DNA from: an uncultured Clostridium sp.
GTDB lineage: Bacteria > Bacillota > Clostridia > TANB77 > CAG-465
NCBI GenBank assembly: GCA_948470565.1
Contig: CAOKPF010000006.1
Coordinates: 1 to 46,309 of the forward strand
Length of the DNA stretch: 46,309 nucleotides
Direction of reading: 5' to 3'
Below, one piece after another: positions 35,830-44,027 of the stretch (the first letter of the stretch is position 1; the number at the start of each line of letters is the position of its first letter). The translations under genes and the position numbers were made by a program. The notes under the pieces were generated by a model, which saw only the letters and a list, made by a program, of their open reading frames with translations, did no database searches and was not told the origin of the DNA.

Positions 35830-36375
35830 ATGAAAGCAACAGGGATTGTAAGAAAAATTGATGAATTAGGAAGAGTTGTTATACCTAAAGAAATTAGGAA
35901 GGCGCTTAGAATTAGGGAGGGTGATCCATTAGAAATTTACACAGAAAAAAATGGCGAAATTGTTTTAAAAAAGTATGCACCTATGGGAGATATTTTAGAA
36001 ATTGTTACACAATATGTTGAATCTCTTGCATATACTACTGAATTTATAGCATGTGTTACAGATACAGAAACTATAATTGCTATTTCTGGAGCTCCAAAAT
36101 CAGATTTTCTCGAAAAAGAAATAAGTGAGCATGTTTTAAATGTAATGGAAGAAAGAGCAATTTGGTCTACAAAGGATGATACCAAAATGCCAATACTAGA
36201 TGGAGAAAAAACAACTAAATATACAGCGCAGATAATTGCTCCAATAATTTCGGATGCAGATGCAATAGGCACAGTTATATTGTTCTCGTTTGATCATAAT
36301 CAAAAAATAACAGATACAGAGTATAAAATGGTAAAATCAGCAGCTAATTTCCTTGGAAGACAAATGGAGACATGA
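35830..36375 (+). CDS. spoVT: Stage V sporulation protein T, AbrB-type regulator
   Basis: SpoVT is a forespore transcription factor that tunes SigG-dependent genes. It forms a tetramer through AbrB swapped-hairpin domains and has a GAF-like domain. This 181-aa protein has the AbrB motif at 1-50 (GIVRKIDELGRVVIPKEIR at 5-23, typical) and a GAF-like half (55-181). It starts behind TCAGGAGG. It is almost certainly the true SpoVT orthologue; a second, altered paralogue lies 2 kb away. A terminator hairpin follows at 36387. Confidence 0.95.
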   Translation: MKATGIVRKIDELGRVVIPKEIRKALRIREGDPLEIYTEKNGEIVLKKYAPMGDILEIVTQYVESLAYTTEFIACVTDTETIIAISGAPKSDFLEKEISEHVLNVMEERAIWSTKDDTKMPILDGEKTTKYTAQIIAPIISDADAIGTVILFSFDHNQKITDTEYKMVKSAANFLGRQMET

Positions 36376-36386
36376 TGTAAATTAAA

Positions 36387-36417
36387 ATACAGGATAGCTT
36401 ATAATTCTATCCTGTAT
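36387..36417. terminator. Bidirectional terminator between spoVT and rimI
   Basis: ATACAGGATAG (36387-36397) and CTATCCTGTAT (36407-36417) form a perfect 11-bp stem that overlaps the end of the reverse-strand gene. Confidence 0.7.
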
Positions 36418-36842
36418 ATATATGCAGTTTCATGAGTATCAGCATAGTAATTTTTTCTTTTATTAATAAGTACAAAATTGCATTTTTCATAAAGTTTTTG
36501 AGCTTTTATATTTGTTTTTCTTACTTCTAAAAATAAATATTTTATATTTTTGTCTTTTAAGAACTTTTTTATAAAATTAATTAAGTATGTTCCATATCCT
36601 TTATTTTGGTAATTAATATCAATAACAATTGCTAATATATCCGCTTCATCTACTGCTATTGATATTGCTATATATCCTATTATACTATCATGTAATTTTA
36701 ATATAAAATAATAATAATTGTCATATTTTAAATCATTTAATATATTTTCTTTAGATAATATATGTATATTTTGTCTAGTTTCTAAATCTAATACATAATC
36801 AATATAGTTTTCACTCATTATTTCAATCGTAACATCATTCAT
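36399..36842 (-). CDS. rimI: GNAT N-acetyltransferase, RimI-like
   Basis: RimI acetylates the N-terminus of ribosomal protein S18 and perhaps other proteins. The 147-aa product has the GNAT acetyl-CoA motif 'DINYQNKGYGTYLI' (Q/R-x-x-G-x-G/A type), 'FLEVRKTNIKAQKLYEKCNF' and a Tyr-rich C-terminus. The start was set at ATG 36842, overlapping the tsaB end by 8 bases; the upstream frame lies inside tsaB. The tsaE-tsaB-rimI order is a standard bacterial arrangement and supports the name over other GNAT enzymes. Confidence 0.85.
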   Translation of the reverse strand: MNDVTIEIMSENYIDYVLDLETRQNIHILSKENILNDLKYDNYYYFILKLHDSIIGYIAISIAVDEADILAIVIDINYQNKGYGTYLINFIKKFLKDKNIKYLFLEVRKTNIKAQKLYEKCNFVLINKRKNYYADTHETAYIYRIEL

Positions 36843-37566
36843 TATTTTTAAGCCTTTCTGCTTGAGATAGTCTAGCATATATTGCATTAAGAGAAAAAGC
36901 ATTAAACATATAGTCTTGAATGTTTGAAATATTTTCTTCAATATATATTAAGTCTTTTGTAGTAGGATACATACAAAATTGTTCACACTTAAAATTTTGT
37001 GATATTATTTTAGTATATTTATTTATTGCATCTCCTGAAAGTATAACATCTGTTTGAGATAAATTATTTTCTAATATGTAAGCTGATATTTTACATATTG
37101 CTTCGTCAATTGTTAGATTTGATATAGCTAAAACATTATTACTGCAAATTTTACTAGAACTATTTATAAATACTTCAAACATAGAAAAATATACACGGTT
37201 ATTTCTAGCATCTATTAAAGAGGCAATATATTTTGGACTATTGATTTCAAGTTTTAAATATGTTGAAATAGCAATAGCTTCAAGGCTAGATATTGCAAAG
37301 CAATCTTTGTTTTGAACTTGCAAAAAAGCTTTTAAAGTAGAAAGACCAATTCTAATTCCAGTAAAAGAGCCTGGACCATTTAGACAAGCAAATCTATCTA
37401 TATCATTTAATGTAATATTATTACTTACTAAAATTTCGTCAATTAAAGGTAATAGCTTTTCTGAATGTGTAACTTCATTATCAATTCTTCTTTCATCAAT
37501 TATATCATTATTTTTTAATGCAACAGATGCAATTTTTGTAGTTGTATCAACAGCTAATATATTCAA
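36835..37566 (-). CDS. tsaB: TsaB, tRNA t6A-modification subunit
   Basis: TsaB is the inactive ASKHA-fold partner of TsaD in forming N6-threonylcarbamoyl-adenosine-37 on tRNA. The 243-aa protein opens with ILAVDTTTKIASVAL and has HSEKLLPLIDEIL and the LNGPGSFTGIRIGL signature. The start codon is TTG, 7 bases behind a GGAGGG site inside the end of tsaE, with only one base between the two genes. TsaD and TsaC are not in the window. Confidence 0.93.
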   Translation of the reverse strand: MNILAVDTTTKIASVALKNNDIIDERRIDNEVTHSEKLLPLIDEILVSNNITLNDIDRFACLNGPGSFTGIRIGLSTLKAFLQVQNKDCFAISSLEAIAISTYLKLEINSPKYIASLIDARNNRVYFSMFEVFINSSSKICSNNVLAISNLTIDEAICKISAYILENNLSQTDVILSGDAINKYTKIISQNFKCEQFCMYPTTKDLIYIEENISNIQDYMFNAFSLNAIYARLSQAERLKNNE

Positions 37567-37567
37567 T

Positions 37568-38062
37568 TTAATCCCTCCAAATATGAAAATGTCTAGTATT
37601 AGTACCAGATTTTGTTATATCTATAGTTATTGTATTACTAGGCAAAATATCTTTAATAATTTGCCCCCATTCTATAAAACAAATACCATTATAAAAATAA
37701 TCATCTCCAATATCTTCTAAAAACTCATCACATGACTTAATTCTGTAAACATCAAAATGAAATATATTTTTATTACTATCAGTGGTGTATTCATTTACTA
37801 TTGAAAATGTAGGGCTAGAAACGTCTTGTTTTATTTTAAAAAACTCAGCTACACCTGTCATAAATACAGTTTTGCCAGAACCAAGTTCACCATTTAATAC
37901 AATTATATCACCTGTATCTAAAAATTTTGATATAATATTTCCAAGCATTTTTGTTTCATCTGGCAAAGTAGATGTAAAGTTTATATCAAATCTAGGCTTT
38001 ATTAAATTAGTGGCTAGTTTTTCTTGTATAATATTTAATTTTTCTTTTGGACTATTTTCCAT
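37568..38062 (-). CDS. tsaE: TsaE, ATPase of the t6A complex
   Basis: TsaE hydrolyses ATP to reset the TsaB-TsaD complex. The 164-aa protein has the Walker A motif GELGSGKTVF (58-67 region), the family segment 'SSPTFSIVNEY' and 'HFDVYRI'. FIEWGQ with its Glu is the Walker B-like part. It is about 25 residues longer at the N-terminus than many orthologues, a Lys-rich addition. It is first in the operon, with a clear promoter at 38078-38106. Confidence 0.93.
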   Translation of the reverse strand: MENSPKEKLNIIQEKLATNLIKPRFDINFTSTLPDETKMLGNIISKFLDTGDIIVLNGELGSGKTVFMTGVAEFFKIKQDVSSPTFSIVNEYTTDSNKNIFHFDVYRIKSCDEFLEDIGDDYFYNGICFIEWGQIIKDILPSNTITIDITKSGTNTRHFHIWRD

Positions 38063-38077
38063 ATTCTCACCGAATAT

Positions 38078-38106
38078 ATTATATCAGAAAAAATAGTAAA
38101 ATTCAA
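38078..38106 (-). promoter_or_regulatory. Promoter of tsaE-tsaB-rimI
   Basis: On the reverse strand, TTGAAT (38101-38106) and TATAAT (38078-38083) are spaced by 17 bases. It is back to back with the next promoter. Confidence 0.7.
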
Positions 38107-38152
38107 TCAAAAAAATATATATGAATAAATTACAAAAGTAACAAAAGATATG

Positions 38153-38181
38153 TTGACATAAAACAAAAAGTATGATATACT
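38153..38181 (+). promoter_or_regulatory. Promoter of the SpoVT paralogue
   Basis: TTGACA (38153-38158) and TATACT (38176-38181) with 17-base spacing. It looks like a vegetative (SigA) promoter, unlike the forespore promoter expected for true spoVT. Confidence 0.7.
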
Positions 38182-38242
38182 AAAGAAGATTTTTTTAATG
38201 GTTACTTTATTAATTAAGAAAGTAAAAAAAGGAGGTAGTATT

Positions 38243-38944
38243 ATGAATACAGTTGGAATGGTAAGGACATTAGATAATTTAGGAAGGATTACTATGCCAA
38301 AGGAGTTTAGGAACATACTTGGTTTTAAAGAAGGTAGGCTAATAGAAATACTTGAAGAAAAAAATGGTGAAATAATTTTAAAGAAATGTACAGAAGAAAC
38401 TAAAGGAGTTGTTAGAAAATTAGACCAATTGGGTAGGTTTGTTATTCCTAAAAAAACTAGGAAAAGATTTGGAATTAAAAATGGGGATAATATAGAAATG
38501 TTGGCAAGAGAAGATGGAAACATAATTGTTAAGAAGTATTTAAATGTGGATTTTCAAAAATCTGCATATAATGAACATGTTGCACAAATCAGACAGTATG
38601 CGGATTTTTTAGCAGGACTTACTAATTTTGTAACTTGTATTACTGATAAAAATGAGGTAATTGCAATTTCAGGAGAGGAAAATAAATATTATCTTGGCGG
38701 AATGGTAAGTAAAAAAGTTTTATGTATGGCAGAAAAAGGAGGAATATTGTATACAAGTTGCCAATTTTTACCTATATTGCAAGATGAAGATGTTTCTAAA
38801 TATAAATTACAAATAATTGTACCAATAATCAAATATCAAAAAACAATAGGGACAATTATATTATTCTCTTGTGATTGCAATAAATCAACAAATATCTATG
38901 GAATAGCAAGAATGGCAGCAGAAGATTTAAGTAATAAAATGTAA
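38243..38944 (+). CDS. SpoVT paralogue with two AbrB domains in one chain plus GAF
   Basis: This 233-aa protein has a first AbrB unit (residues about 3-48; VGMVRTLDNLGRITMPKEFR), a second directly after (about 53-98; KGVVRKLDQLGRFVIPKKTR) and then a GAF-like domain (about 110-233) resembling that of SpoVT. Known SpoVT has only one AbrB unit per chain and dimerises to form the DNA-binding fold. A tandem copy could make that fold within one chain and change the oligomer. The start is ATG 38243 behind AAAGGAGG. The promoter is SigA-like. Role: transcription regulator, targets unknown. Confidence 0.85.
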   Translation: MNTVGMVRTLDNLGRITMPKEFRNILGFKEGRLIEILEEKNGEIILKKCTEETKGVVRKLDQLGRFVIPKKTRKRFGIKNGDNIEMLAREDGNIIVKKYLNVDFQKSAYNEHVAQIRQYADFLAGLTNFVTCITDKNEVIAISGEENKYYLGGMVSKKVLCMAEKGGILYTSCQFLPILQDEDVSKYKLQIIVPIIKYQKTIGTIILFSCDCNKSTNIYGIARMAAEDLSNKM

Positions 38945-38990
38945 CTGGTAAAAATTATAATATAAAATTATATATAATGGAGGAATTTTT

Positions 38991-39479
38991 ATGAAGGAAA
39001 GATTAATTAATTTGATAGAGTCATTTGAATTACCAGAAATTATAACTTTTATTATAACAGGAATAGTATCTATATTATTATTTATAATACTTTTTGAAAA
39101 ATTAGATATAACACCTGCAACAGTTGCAGATTTTGAACAATTGGAAAAAATAGAAGTAAACAGTTTTCAAGATATAGAAGAACTTAAGAATAGTAATATA
39201 GATTTTAGTTTTGAAAAGAAAAACGGGATTATAAAAATTGATTTTGAAAATGAAGAATGTAAAGTTACAAAAAAATACGATGAAAATTTTAAAGTATTAA
39301 CTGTGTACAAGATAGATAAATCAAATAATTTATTATCAGAATTATTTGGTATAGTATTAATCTCTGGTATTATATGGCATATTTTGTATTGTATATGTTT
39401 GTTTCTAATTGCATTATTTTTATTTTTAATAGAATCCTTAATACAAGGTTTAAGAAAATGTTTATATAAATTATTATAA
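38991..39479 (+). CDS. 162-residue membrane protein, unknown
   Basis: One membrane helix near the N-terminus (about residues 16-34), a soluble Glu/Asp/Asn-rich middle domain of about 75 residues, then one or two helices near the C-terminus ('LFGIVLISGIIWHILYCICL' and the following hydrophobic run). The ribosome site is TGGAGGA. It is 46 bases behind the SpoVT paralogue, so it may be its co-transcribed partner. No family is recognised. Confidence 0.65.
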   Translation: MKERLINLIESFELPEIITFIITGIVSILLFIILFEKLDITPATVADFEQLEKIEVNSFQDIEELKNSNIDFSFEKKNGIIKIDFENEECKVTKKYDENFKVLTVYKIDKSNNLLSELFGIVLISGIIWHILYCICLFLIALFLFLIESLIQGLRKCLYKLL

Positions 39480-39509
39480 ATATTATTACAAGTAATATAA
39501 AAGGGACTG

Positions 39510-39552
39510 TAAAAATCATTGAATTTACATATGTTATTTTCAATGATTTTTA
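39510..39552 (+). repeat. Palindromic intergenic repeat, copy D (terminator-like)
   Basis: AAAAATCATTGAATTTACAT and the mirrored half ending CAATGATTTTT. It has the same orientation as copy C with one extra T after ACATATGT, directly behind the membrane protein gene. Confidence 0.8.
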
Positions 39553-39656
39553 TTGTTATTTGTAGTATATATCTAGTTTATTATTTTACATCAAAATTAT
39601 GAAAATGATATATTGAATAATTAAATTTTATATAATTTTTTTGAAAAAGCTTGATA

Positions 39657-39685
39657 TTGACAATAAATGCTATTTATGATAGAAT
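39657..39685 (+). promoter_or_regulatory. Promoter of the three-gene unit 39751-42201
   Basis: TTGACA (39657-39662) and TAGAAT (39680-39685) have 17-base spacing. A semi-palindrome TTGTAATTAACAA (about 39708-39720) lies downstream and slightly resembles the NAD-block operator in reverse. Confidence 0.6.
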
Positions 39686-39750
39686 TATGAAAATTTTTTA
39701 TATACTGTTGTAATTAACAAAGTAGTACAAATTAAAAAGGAGGCTAATTA

Positions 39751-40056
39751 ATGAGTAATAAGCTAAAGAAACATCGTAAATCAAATGATACATTAAGGGC
39801 TTGCTATTTACGCCAAAGAGGTTATTTTATGTTATTTTTTGAAGTAGGTAATGTAACAGAAATACGGAATTTATATTATCCTTTTTTTCGATTATTTGAC
39901 TTCAATGGTTTAAAAATGGAACATAACATAAGTCAACTTGCTACTGAGCTAAATAAATATGGAATTTATAAGTCAGATATTGAAAGAGTTATTATTGAAG
40001 CATGTAATGAGGCACATGAAAGTATTCCAAAATATTTGCGTACAAAGAAAAGATAA
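39751..40056 (+). CDS. 101-residue basic protein, unknown
   Basis: The N-terminus is Lys/Arg-rich (KLKKHRKSNDTLRACYLRQRG), and the remaining helical segments include 'HNISQLATELNKYGIYKSDIE', which could pass for a small helix-turn-helix. Weak hint only. The ribosome site AAAGGAGGCTAATTA is strong. It is first in a unit with the 302-aa unknown (74 bases) and the NMN-adenylyltransferase/Nudix-like gene. Confidence 0.6.
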   Translation: MSNKLKKHRKSNDTLRACYLRQRGYFMLFFEVGNVTEIRNLYYPFFRLFDFNGLKMEHNISQLATELNKYGIYKSDIERVIIEACNEAHESIPKYLRTKKR

Positions 40057-40129
40057 TATTTTTAGTATTACGCATTTAAAGTGTTTAAGTAACTATAAAT
40101 TATTTTTATTTCTGTTAAGGAGGTACTGT

Positions 40130-41038
40130 ATGGGAAATTTTTGTTTAAAAGAAAAATCTATTGAGATTGACGATGCATATATGATTTATCTTAATAATTT
40201 TGAAAATTTTATGAGTGGGAAATCAATAGATATGCGTATTGGAAATATTGATGCTAAAACAGGACCAACTCTAAATATATTGTACCGTTATGGTGGTTAT
40301 TATAGAGTTATATCAAGAGGAAAATTAATGGAAATACCTATTAAATATGTAAGATATGTAAGAGTATTAGAGTTGCGAAAAGAAGATAAGTTACCATTAT
40401 ATTTATTAAAGATAAAAGATACTGCACTTTGTTCAGTAGAACGAGATTATGAGCAAATAGATAAAAATTCTTATGTAATATTGCCTGCTGAATTTAAATT
40501 GGTAGATATGTATTATATAGATTATAATGAAATTTCCAGATATATAGGTGATAAAATTAATGAAGATGTTACAGATAAAATGTATGTAAATATATATAAA
40601 AAGAGACAATATGCGGCGTTTGTTAAGTATGAAGTAGTGATTGATGAAATTAAAACTTATGGAATTTTGTACTTAAGTACCGAGTATATAAAGCTTGTAA
40701 TTCCTCATGGAGTATATGAAGATATATTTTATGATGAATGCGGTAATTGTTTTTATGCCAAAACTCATAATAACAGGTATCACATATTAGATAGAGATGG
40801 AAATGTAATTATTGAAACTAGGGTAAAATGTAAAAGGTATAAGAGAACTAACTTTTATTATTCATATGGATTTAAGCATACTTTTAGGAAAACAGGTCCA
40901 GCTCCAACTGATTATGAAAGAGAAGTTGGTGAGATAATTACTAAGGGGATGTATATTATAGGACTTAATATAGAAGAGAATGAAGAGGATATTCATTTAC
41001 TACATTTTTATGCTCCAGATACTAACACTTTGGTTTAA
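40130..41038 (+). CDS. 302-residue protein, unknown function
   Basis: The start is ATG 40130 behind TTAAGGAGGTACTG; the longer upstream frame overlaps the previous gene and has no ribosome site. The protein is soluble and Tyr/Lys/Asp-rich with many predicted strands. Examples are 'YIKLVIPHGVYEDIFYDE' and RYHILDRDGNVIIE, the latter like a WG/beta-propeller-type turn. A Gly-Pro-Ala-Pro-Thr-containing segment lies near residue 265. No signal peptide or membrane span is seen. No family is recognised. It lies between the 101-aa gene and the NMN-adenylyltransferase-like gene. Confidence 0.65.
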   Translation: MGNFCLKEKSIEIDDAYMIYLNNFENFMSGKSIDMRIGNIDAKTGPTLNILYRYGGYYRVISRGKLMEIPIKYVRYVRVLELRKEDKLPLYLLKIKDTALCSVERDYEQIDKNSYVILPAEFKLVDMYYIDYNEISRYIGDKINEDVTDKMYVNIYKKRQYAAFVKYEVVIDEIKTYGILYLSTEYIKLVIPHGVYEDIFYDECGNCFYAKTHNNRYHILDRDGNVIIETRVKCKRYKRTNFYYSYGFKHTFRKTGPAPTDYEREVGEIITKGMYIIGLNIEENEEDIHLLHFYAPDTNTLV

Positions 41039-41100
41039 ATTCCAATTTGTTAAAAGCATTAGATATATAAACAAAGATATATATTATTGGAGGTATTTTT

Positions 41101-42201
41101 ATGAAGAAAATAGCATTTACAACTGGAAGATATATGACGTTTCACAATGGACAAAGGGCGTATATTGAAAATCTTATTAGTAAATTTTCAAAAACTATAA
41201 TTGGTATAGGCTCATGTTATACATATAGTGAAAGAAATTGTGTGTATGCACATGAACGGGAAAAAATGATACGAATGACACTTGAAGCTGATGGAATAGA
41301 TACCACATTGTACGATATTGTTCATATTCAGGACTATGATACTTTTGAGATGTGGATTAGTGATATAAAAGATATTTGTAATATGTATGGAGTTACTGAT
41401 TTTGTAACGGGGAATAATGAAGATATACTTGATGTGATTGAAAGTGGGAAATATGAATTTACACCTAATATAATAAATCCTGAAATTGAATCAAAATTTT
41501 CTGTACACTCCACAAGTATTAGAAATGCTTTGAGAAATGGTGATATTGAATTTGTACAAAATAATGTTCCTTTTCCTGTATTACAATATATATTTAGTCA
41601 TAATACTACTTTGGAAGAAATTGTTGAAGCTACAACTAATCCGCCAATTGCATTTAATCAAGGAAGACAGACAGTTGATCTTGTGTTTATTGTAAGAGAT
41701 ATAGAAACTAAAGAAGACTATGTACTTCTTGGTAAACGTAATTTAGAAATGGAAGATTTTCCTGGCTATTGGGGAGTAATAGGTGGAGAAATAAAAAAAT
41801 ATGAATCACCTGTCGATTCGGTAATAAGGAATTTTTATGAAAATACAGGTTTAAAGATTGATATTGTAAAAAGAGCTTTTGAACCAACAATTGTAAAATT
41901 TGATAGTCAAATCTCTGATAAATTAGAAACATTACATTTTATAGATGTATATAAATCAAATGATGAAAAAAATGCAGGAAGTAGAGGTGGTTCAAGTCAA
42001 TGTTTTGCAATGGTAATTAATGATAATATAAAAAAATATGAGTGCAAATTAAAGCAAAATGTTGAAAGATTTCGTAGGGTATGTTTTTCACCATTATATA
42101 ATGCTTTAATGTTACCATTAGCATATGAGCACAGTAATATGTTAAAACGAGTTGCAAGTGGAATGATGTCAAATTATAAATTTAAGTATATTTGCAAATG
42201 A
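41101..42201 (+). CDS. NMN adenylyltransferase-like / Nudix two-domain protein with altered motifs
   Basis: The layout matches bifunctional NadM-Nudix proteins (366 aa): nucleotidyltransferase at about 1-165 and Nudix at about 185-366. FTTGRYMTFHNGQ (6-18) is the ATP motif, but the second His of HxGH is Gln18. STSIR (137-141) keeps the second signature. The Nudix box has Gly229 and Glu235, but Arg243-Asn244 and Glu247-Asn248 replace the catalytic RE...EE. Adenylyl transfer is therefore doubtful and hydrolysis unlikely. It may act as a sensor of NAD-related nucleotides. It starts behind TTGGAGG. Confidence 0.75.
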   Translation: MKKIAFTTGRYMTFHNGQRAYIENLISKFSKTIIGIGSCYTYSERNCVYAHEREKMIRMTLEADGIDTTLYDIVHIQDYDTFEMWISDIKDICNMYGVTDFVTGNNEDILDVIESGKYEFTPNIINPEIESKFSVHSTSIRNALRNGDIEFVQNNVPFPVLQYIFSHNTTLEEIVEATTNPPIAFNQGRQTVDLVFIVRDIETKEDYVLLGKRNLEMEDFPGYWGVIGGEIKKYESPVDSVIRNFYENTGLKIDIVKRAFEPTIVKFDSQISDKLETLHFIDVYKSNDEKNAGSRGGSSQCFAMVINDNIKKYECKLKQNVERFRRVCFSPLYNALMLPLAYEHSNMLKRVASGMMSNYKFKYICK

Positions 42202-42312
42202 TAGAAAGTTACAAGTAATTGGAGATTGAATTTGTACAGAAAATTTTCTAATTGTATTAATCGTTAGAAATAAAAAATTGGTCTTGATTTATAAAGTAGT
42301 TTTTTCTAAGAA

Positions 42313-42343
42313 AAGAAACAGTGGATAATTTCTACTGTTTCTT
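42313..42343 (-). terminator. Terminator of the diacylglycerol-kinase-like gene
   Basis: AAGAAACAGTGGA (42313-42325) and TCTACTGTTTCTT (42331-42343) pair with one mismatch near the loop, at the end of the reverse-strand gene. Confidence 0.65.
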
Positions 42344-43225
42344 CGTCATTACTATATTTACTTTTTGTGGTAAAAGTTCTACTTTTAATTTATCAGTATA
42401 TATAATTTCACCATCAAGACTTACAGGAAACTTTTTGGTAGACACTATTGTTAGGTTATGTGTTTTTGATATATGAGCTTTGTTTAGTGTAATATGATTA
42501 CCTTTTTTGTATTTTGGTAGTAAGAATATTTTTTCACGAATGCGAGTAGAATCAATTACACAAACATCTAATAATTCATCATTAATTACTGCATTAGGAC
42601 ATGGACATATACCACCACCATAAAACTTTCCATTAGAGATTGCAACAAGTGTAAAGTATCCCTTTTTTATATATTTTCCATCTAATCTGATTTTCAACTT
42701 ATAATTTTTATTTGAAAGTAGAGTATAAAATATAGATAAGTTATATTTTGCTTTTCCACTTAAAAACCTAAATATTCTAAAATTATCTACGTTTTTAGCT
42801 ACCATTGCATCAAATCCCGCATTTAATATGTTTATGCAATATTTAGTGTCATTTACTCTCATTACATCTACCATTGAACTTTTGTTCTTTAAAGATTCGA
42901 TTACAATTTTTCTTACACTTTTGTAATCAGATATATTTTTTATAAAGTCATTGCCTGTACCACAAGGAATGACTACAATTTCTGAATTTGTACCAATTAT
43001 GCCACTAATAACTTCATTTAGTGTACCATCTCCACCCAATACATAAAATCTGCAATTACACTTATGAGAGATTTTCCTTGAAATTTTAGTTAAGTTTTTG
43101 GGATATTCAGATACAAATAGTTTTGGTGTTATTCCATTTTTTATAAGTATATTTTGTACTATTTTACAAAATTTTACGCCTTTGTGATTTCCTGATATAG
43201 GATTTACTAAAATTACATGTTCCAT
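42332..43225 (-). CDS. Diacylglycerol/lipid kinase family protein (DagK/YegS type)
   Basis: Members phosphorylate diacylglycerol or related lipids at the membrane. The 297-aa protein opens with VILVNPISGNHKG. LGGDGTLNEV (63-72) is the nucleotide-binding GGDGT motif, and PCGTGNDF (about 88-95) is the second family motif. GGGICPCPNA fits the C-domain. The start at ATG 43225 is behind TTAGGAGAT; an upstream in-frame ATG lacks a site. It is a single gene. Confidence 0.9.
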   Translation of the reverse strand: MEHVILVNPISGNHKGVKFCKIVQNILIKNGITPKLFVSEYPKNLTKISRKISHKCNCRFYVLGGDGTLNEVISGIIGTNSEIVVIPCGTGNDFIKNISDYKSVRKIVIESLKNKSSMVDVMRVNDTKYCINILNAGFDAMVAKNVDNFRIFRFLSGKAKYNLSIFYTLLSNKNYKLKIRLDGKYIKKGYFTLVAISNGKFYGGGICPCPNAVINDELLDVCVIDSTRIREKIFLLPKYKKGNHITLNKAHISKTHNLTIVSTKKFPVSLDGEIIYTDKLKVELLPQKVNIVMTKKQ

Positions 43226-43349
43226 AATTATATTATCTCCTAACATACATATTTTAACACTAAGTAGAAAAATTGACAAGAAAATAAATTATTTTTGTCA
43301 TAAAACCTAAAAGTAGACATAGTATATAGTAGTTAGGAGATGTGATTTT

Positions 43350-43976
43350 GTGAGAAGGAGAAATAATTGTTTTAATAATAATATGAGAAATTATATGATG
43401 AATAATAGAAATGTTATTGGAAATAGCATGATTAATAATAGGGGTTATGTAATTTTGAAAGAGGGGAGTAAAGGAAGTGATGTAGAGGAGCTACAAACAA
43501 TGTTGTTTGATCTTGCTAAAGTATATCCTGAACTGCTTATAATAACCGTAGATGGAGTATTTGGACCTAATACAAAAAGTGCTGTAATGGATTTTCAAAA
43601 AGTTTCAGGTCTTATAATAAATGGAATTGTTGATGCTAATACTTGGAATAAATTACATATGTTGTATAAAAAAAATTATAATAGTATTGATAGCAATAAG
43701 TGCGATAGAATACCTGATTATTTAGATCAATCTAATAATGTGTTAAGTAAAGGTAGTAGTGGAGAGTATGTAGTAGAACTTCAAAAATACTTAAATGCAT
43801 TATCAAGTAAATATCCAACTATTACCAAGGTTGAAATCGATGGAATATTTGGACCTAAAACCCAAAGTGCAGTATTAGAATTTCAAAAGCTTATGGGACT
43901 TACTATAGATGGAATTGTTGGTATGACTACTTGGGATAAATTATATAATGAGTATACTAATATAATGGGACAATAA
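43350..43976 (+). CDS. Protein with two peptidoglycan-binding (PG_binding_1) domains
   Basis: This 208-aa protein has an Asn/Arg/Met-rich N-terminus (RRRNNCFNNNMRNYMMNN) of about 30 residues, then two similar domains (about 36-103 and 131-203). Each has (L)KEGSKGSDVEELQ- or SKGSSGEYVVELQ-type starts and GVFGPNTKSAVMDFQK / GIFGPKTQSAVLEFQK cores. It has no signal peptide, so it is probably a spore cortex/coat protein made in the mother cell rather than an exported one. GTG start, 9 bases behind TTAGGAGA. A CATAGTAT sequence (43318-43325) with GTCATAA 14 bases before it resembles a SigE promoter. Confidence 0.85.
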   Translation: MRRRNNCFNNNMRNYMMNNRNVIGNSMINNRGYVILKEGSKGSDVEELQTMLFDLAKVYPELLIITVDGVFGPNTKSAVMDFQKVSGLIINGIVDANTWNKLHMLYKKNYNSIDSNKCDRIPDYLDQSNNVLSKGSSGEYVVELQKYLNALSSKYPTITKVEIDGIFGPKTQSAVLEFQKLMGLTIDGIVGMTTWDKLYNEYTNIMGQ

Positions 43977-43982
43977 AAAATA

Positions 43983-44022
43983 TACCTATCTGTTTTAGAT
44001 GTATTATCTAAATAGATAGGTA
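43983..44022. terminator. Bidirectional terminator before ychF
   Basis: TACCTATCTGTTTTAGAT and ATCTAAATAGATAGGTA pair with few mismatches between the convergent genes. Confidence 0.8.
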
Positions 44023-44027
44023 CTATA

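Noticed and set aside
38198..38242. Upstream start for the tandem-AbrB gene
   Set aside because: The extra residues would cover the ribosome site AAAGGAGG, which clearly serves ATG 38243.
39959..40129. N-terminal extension of the 302-aa protein
   Set aside because: The extension overlaps the 101-aa gene in another frame and has no ribosome site, while ATG 40130 has AAGGAGG.
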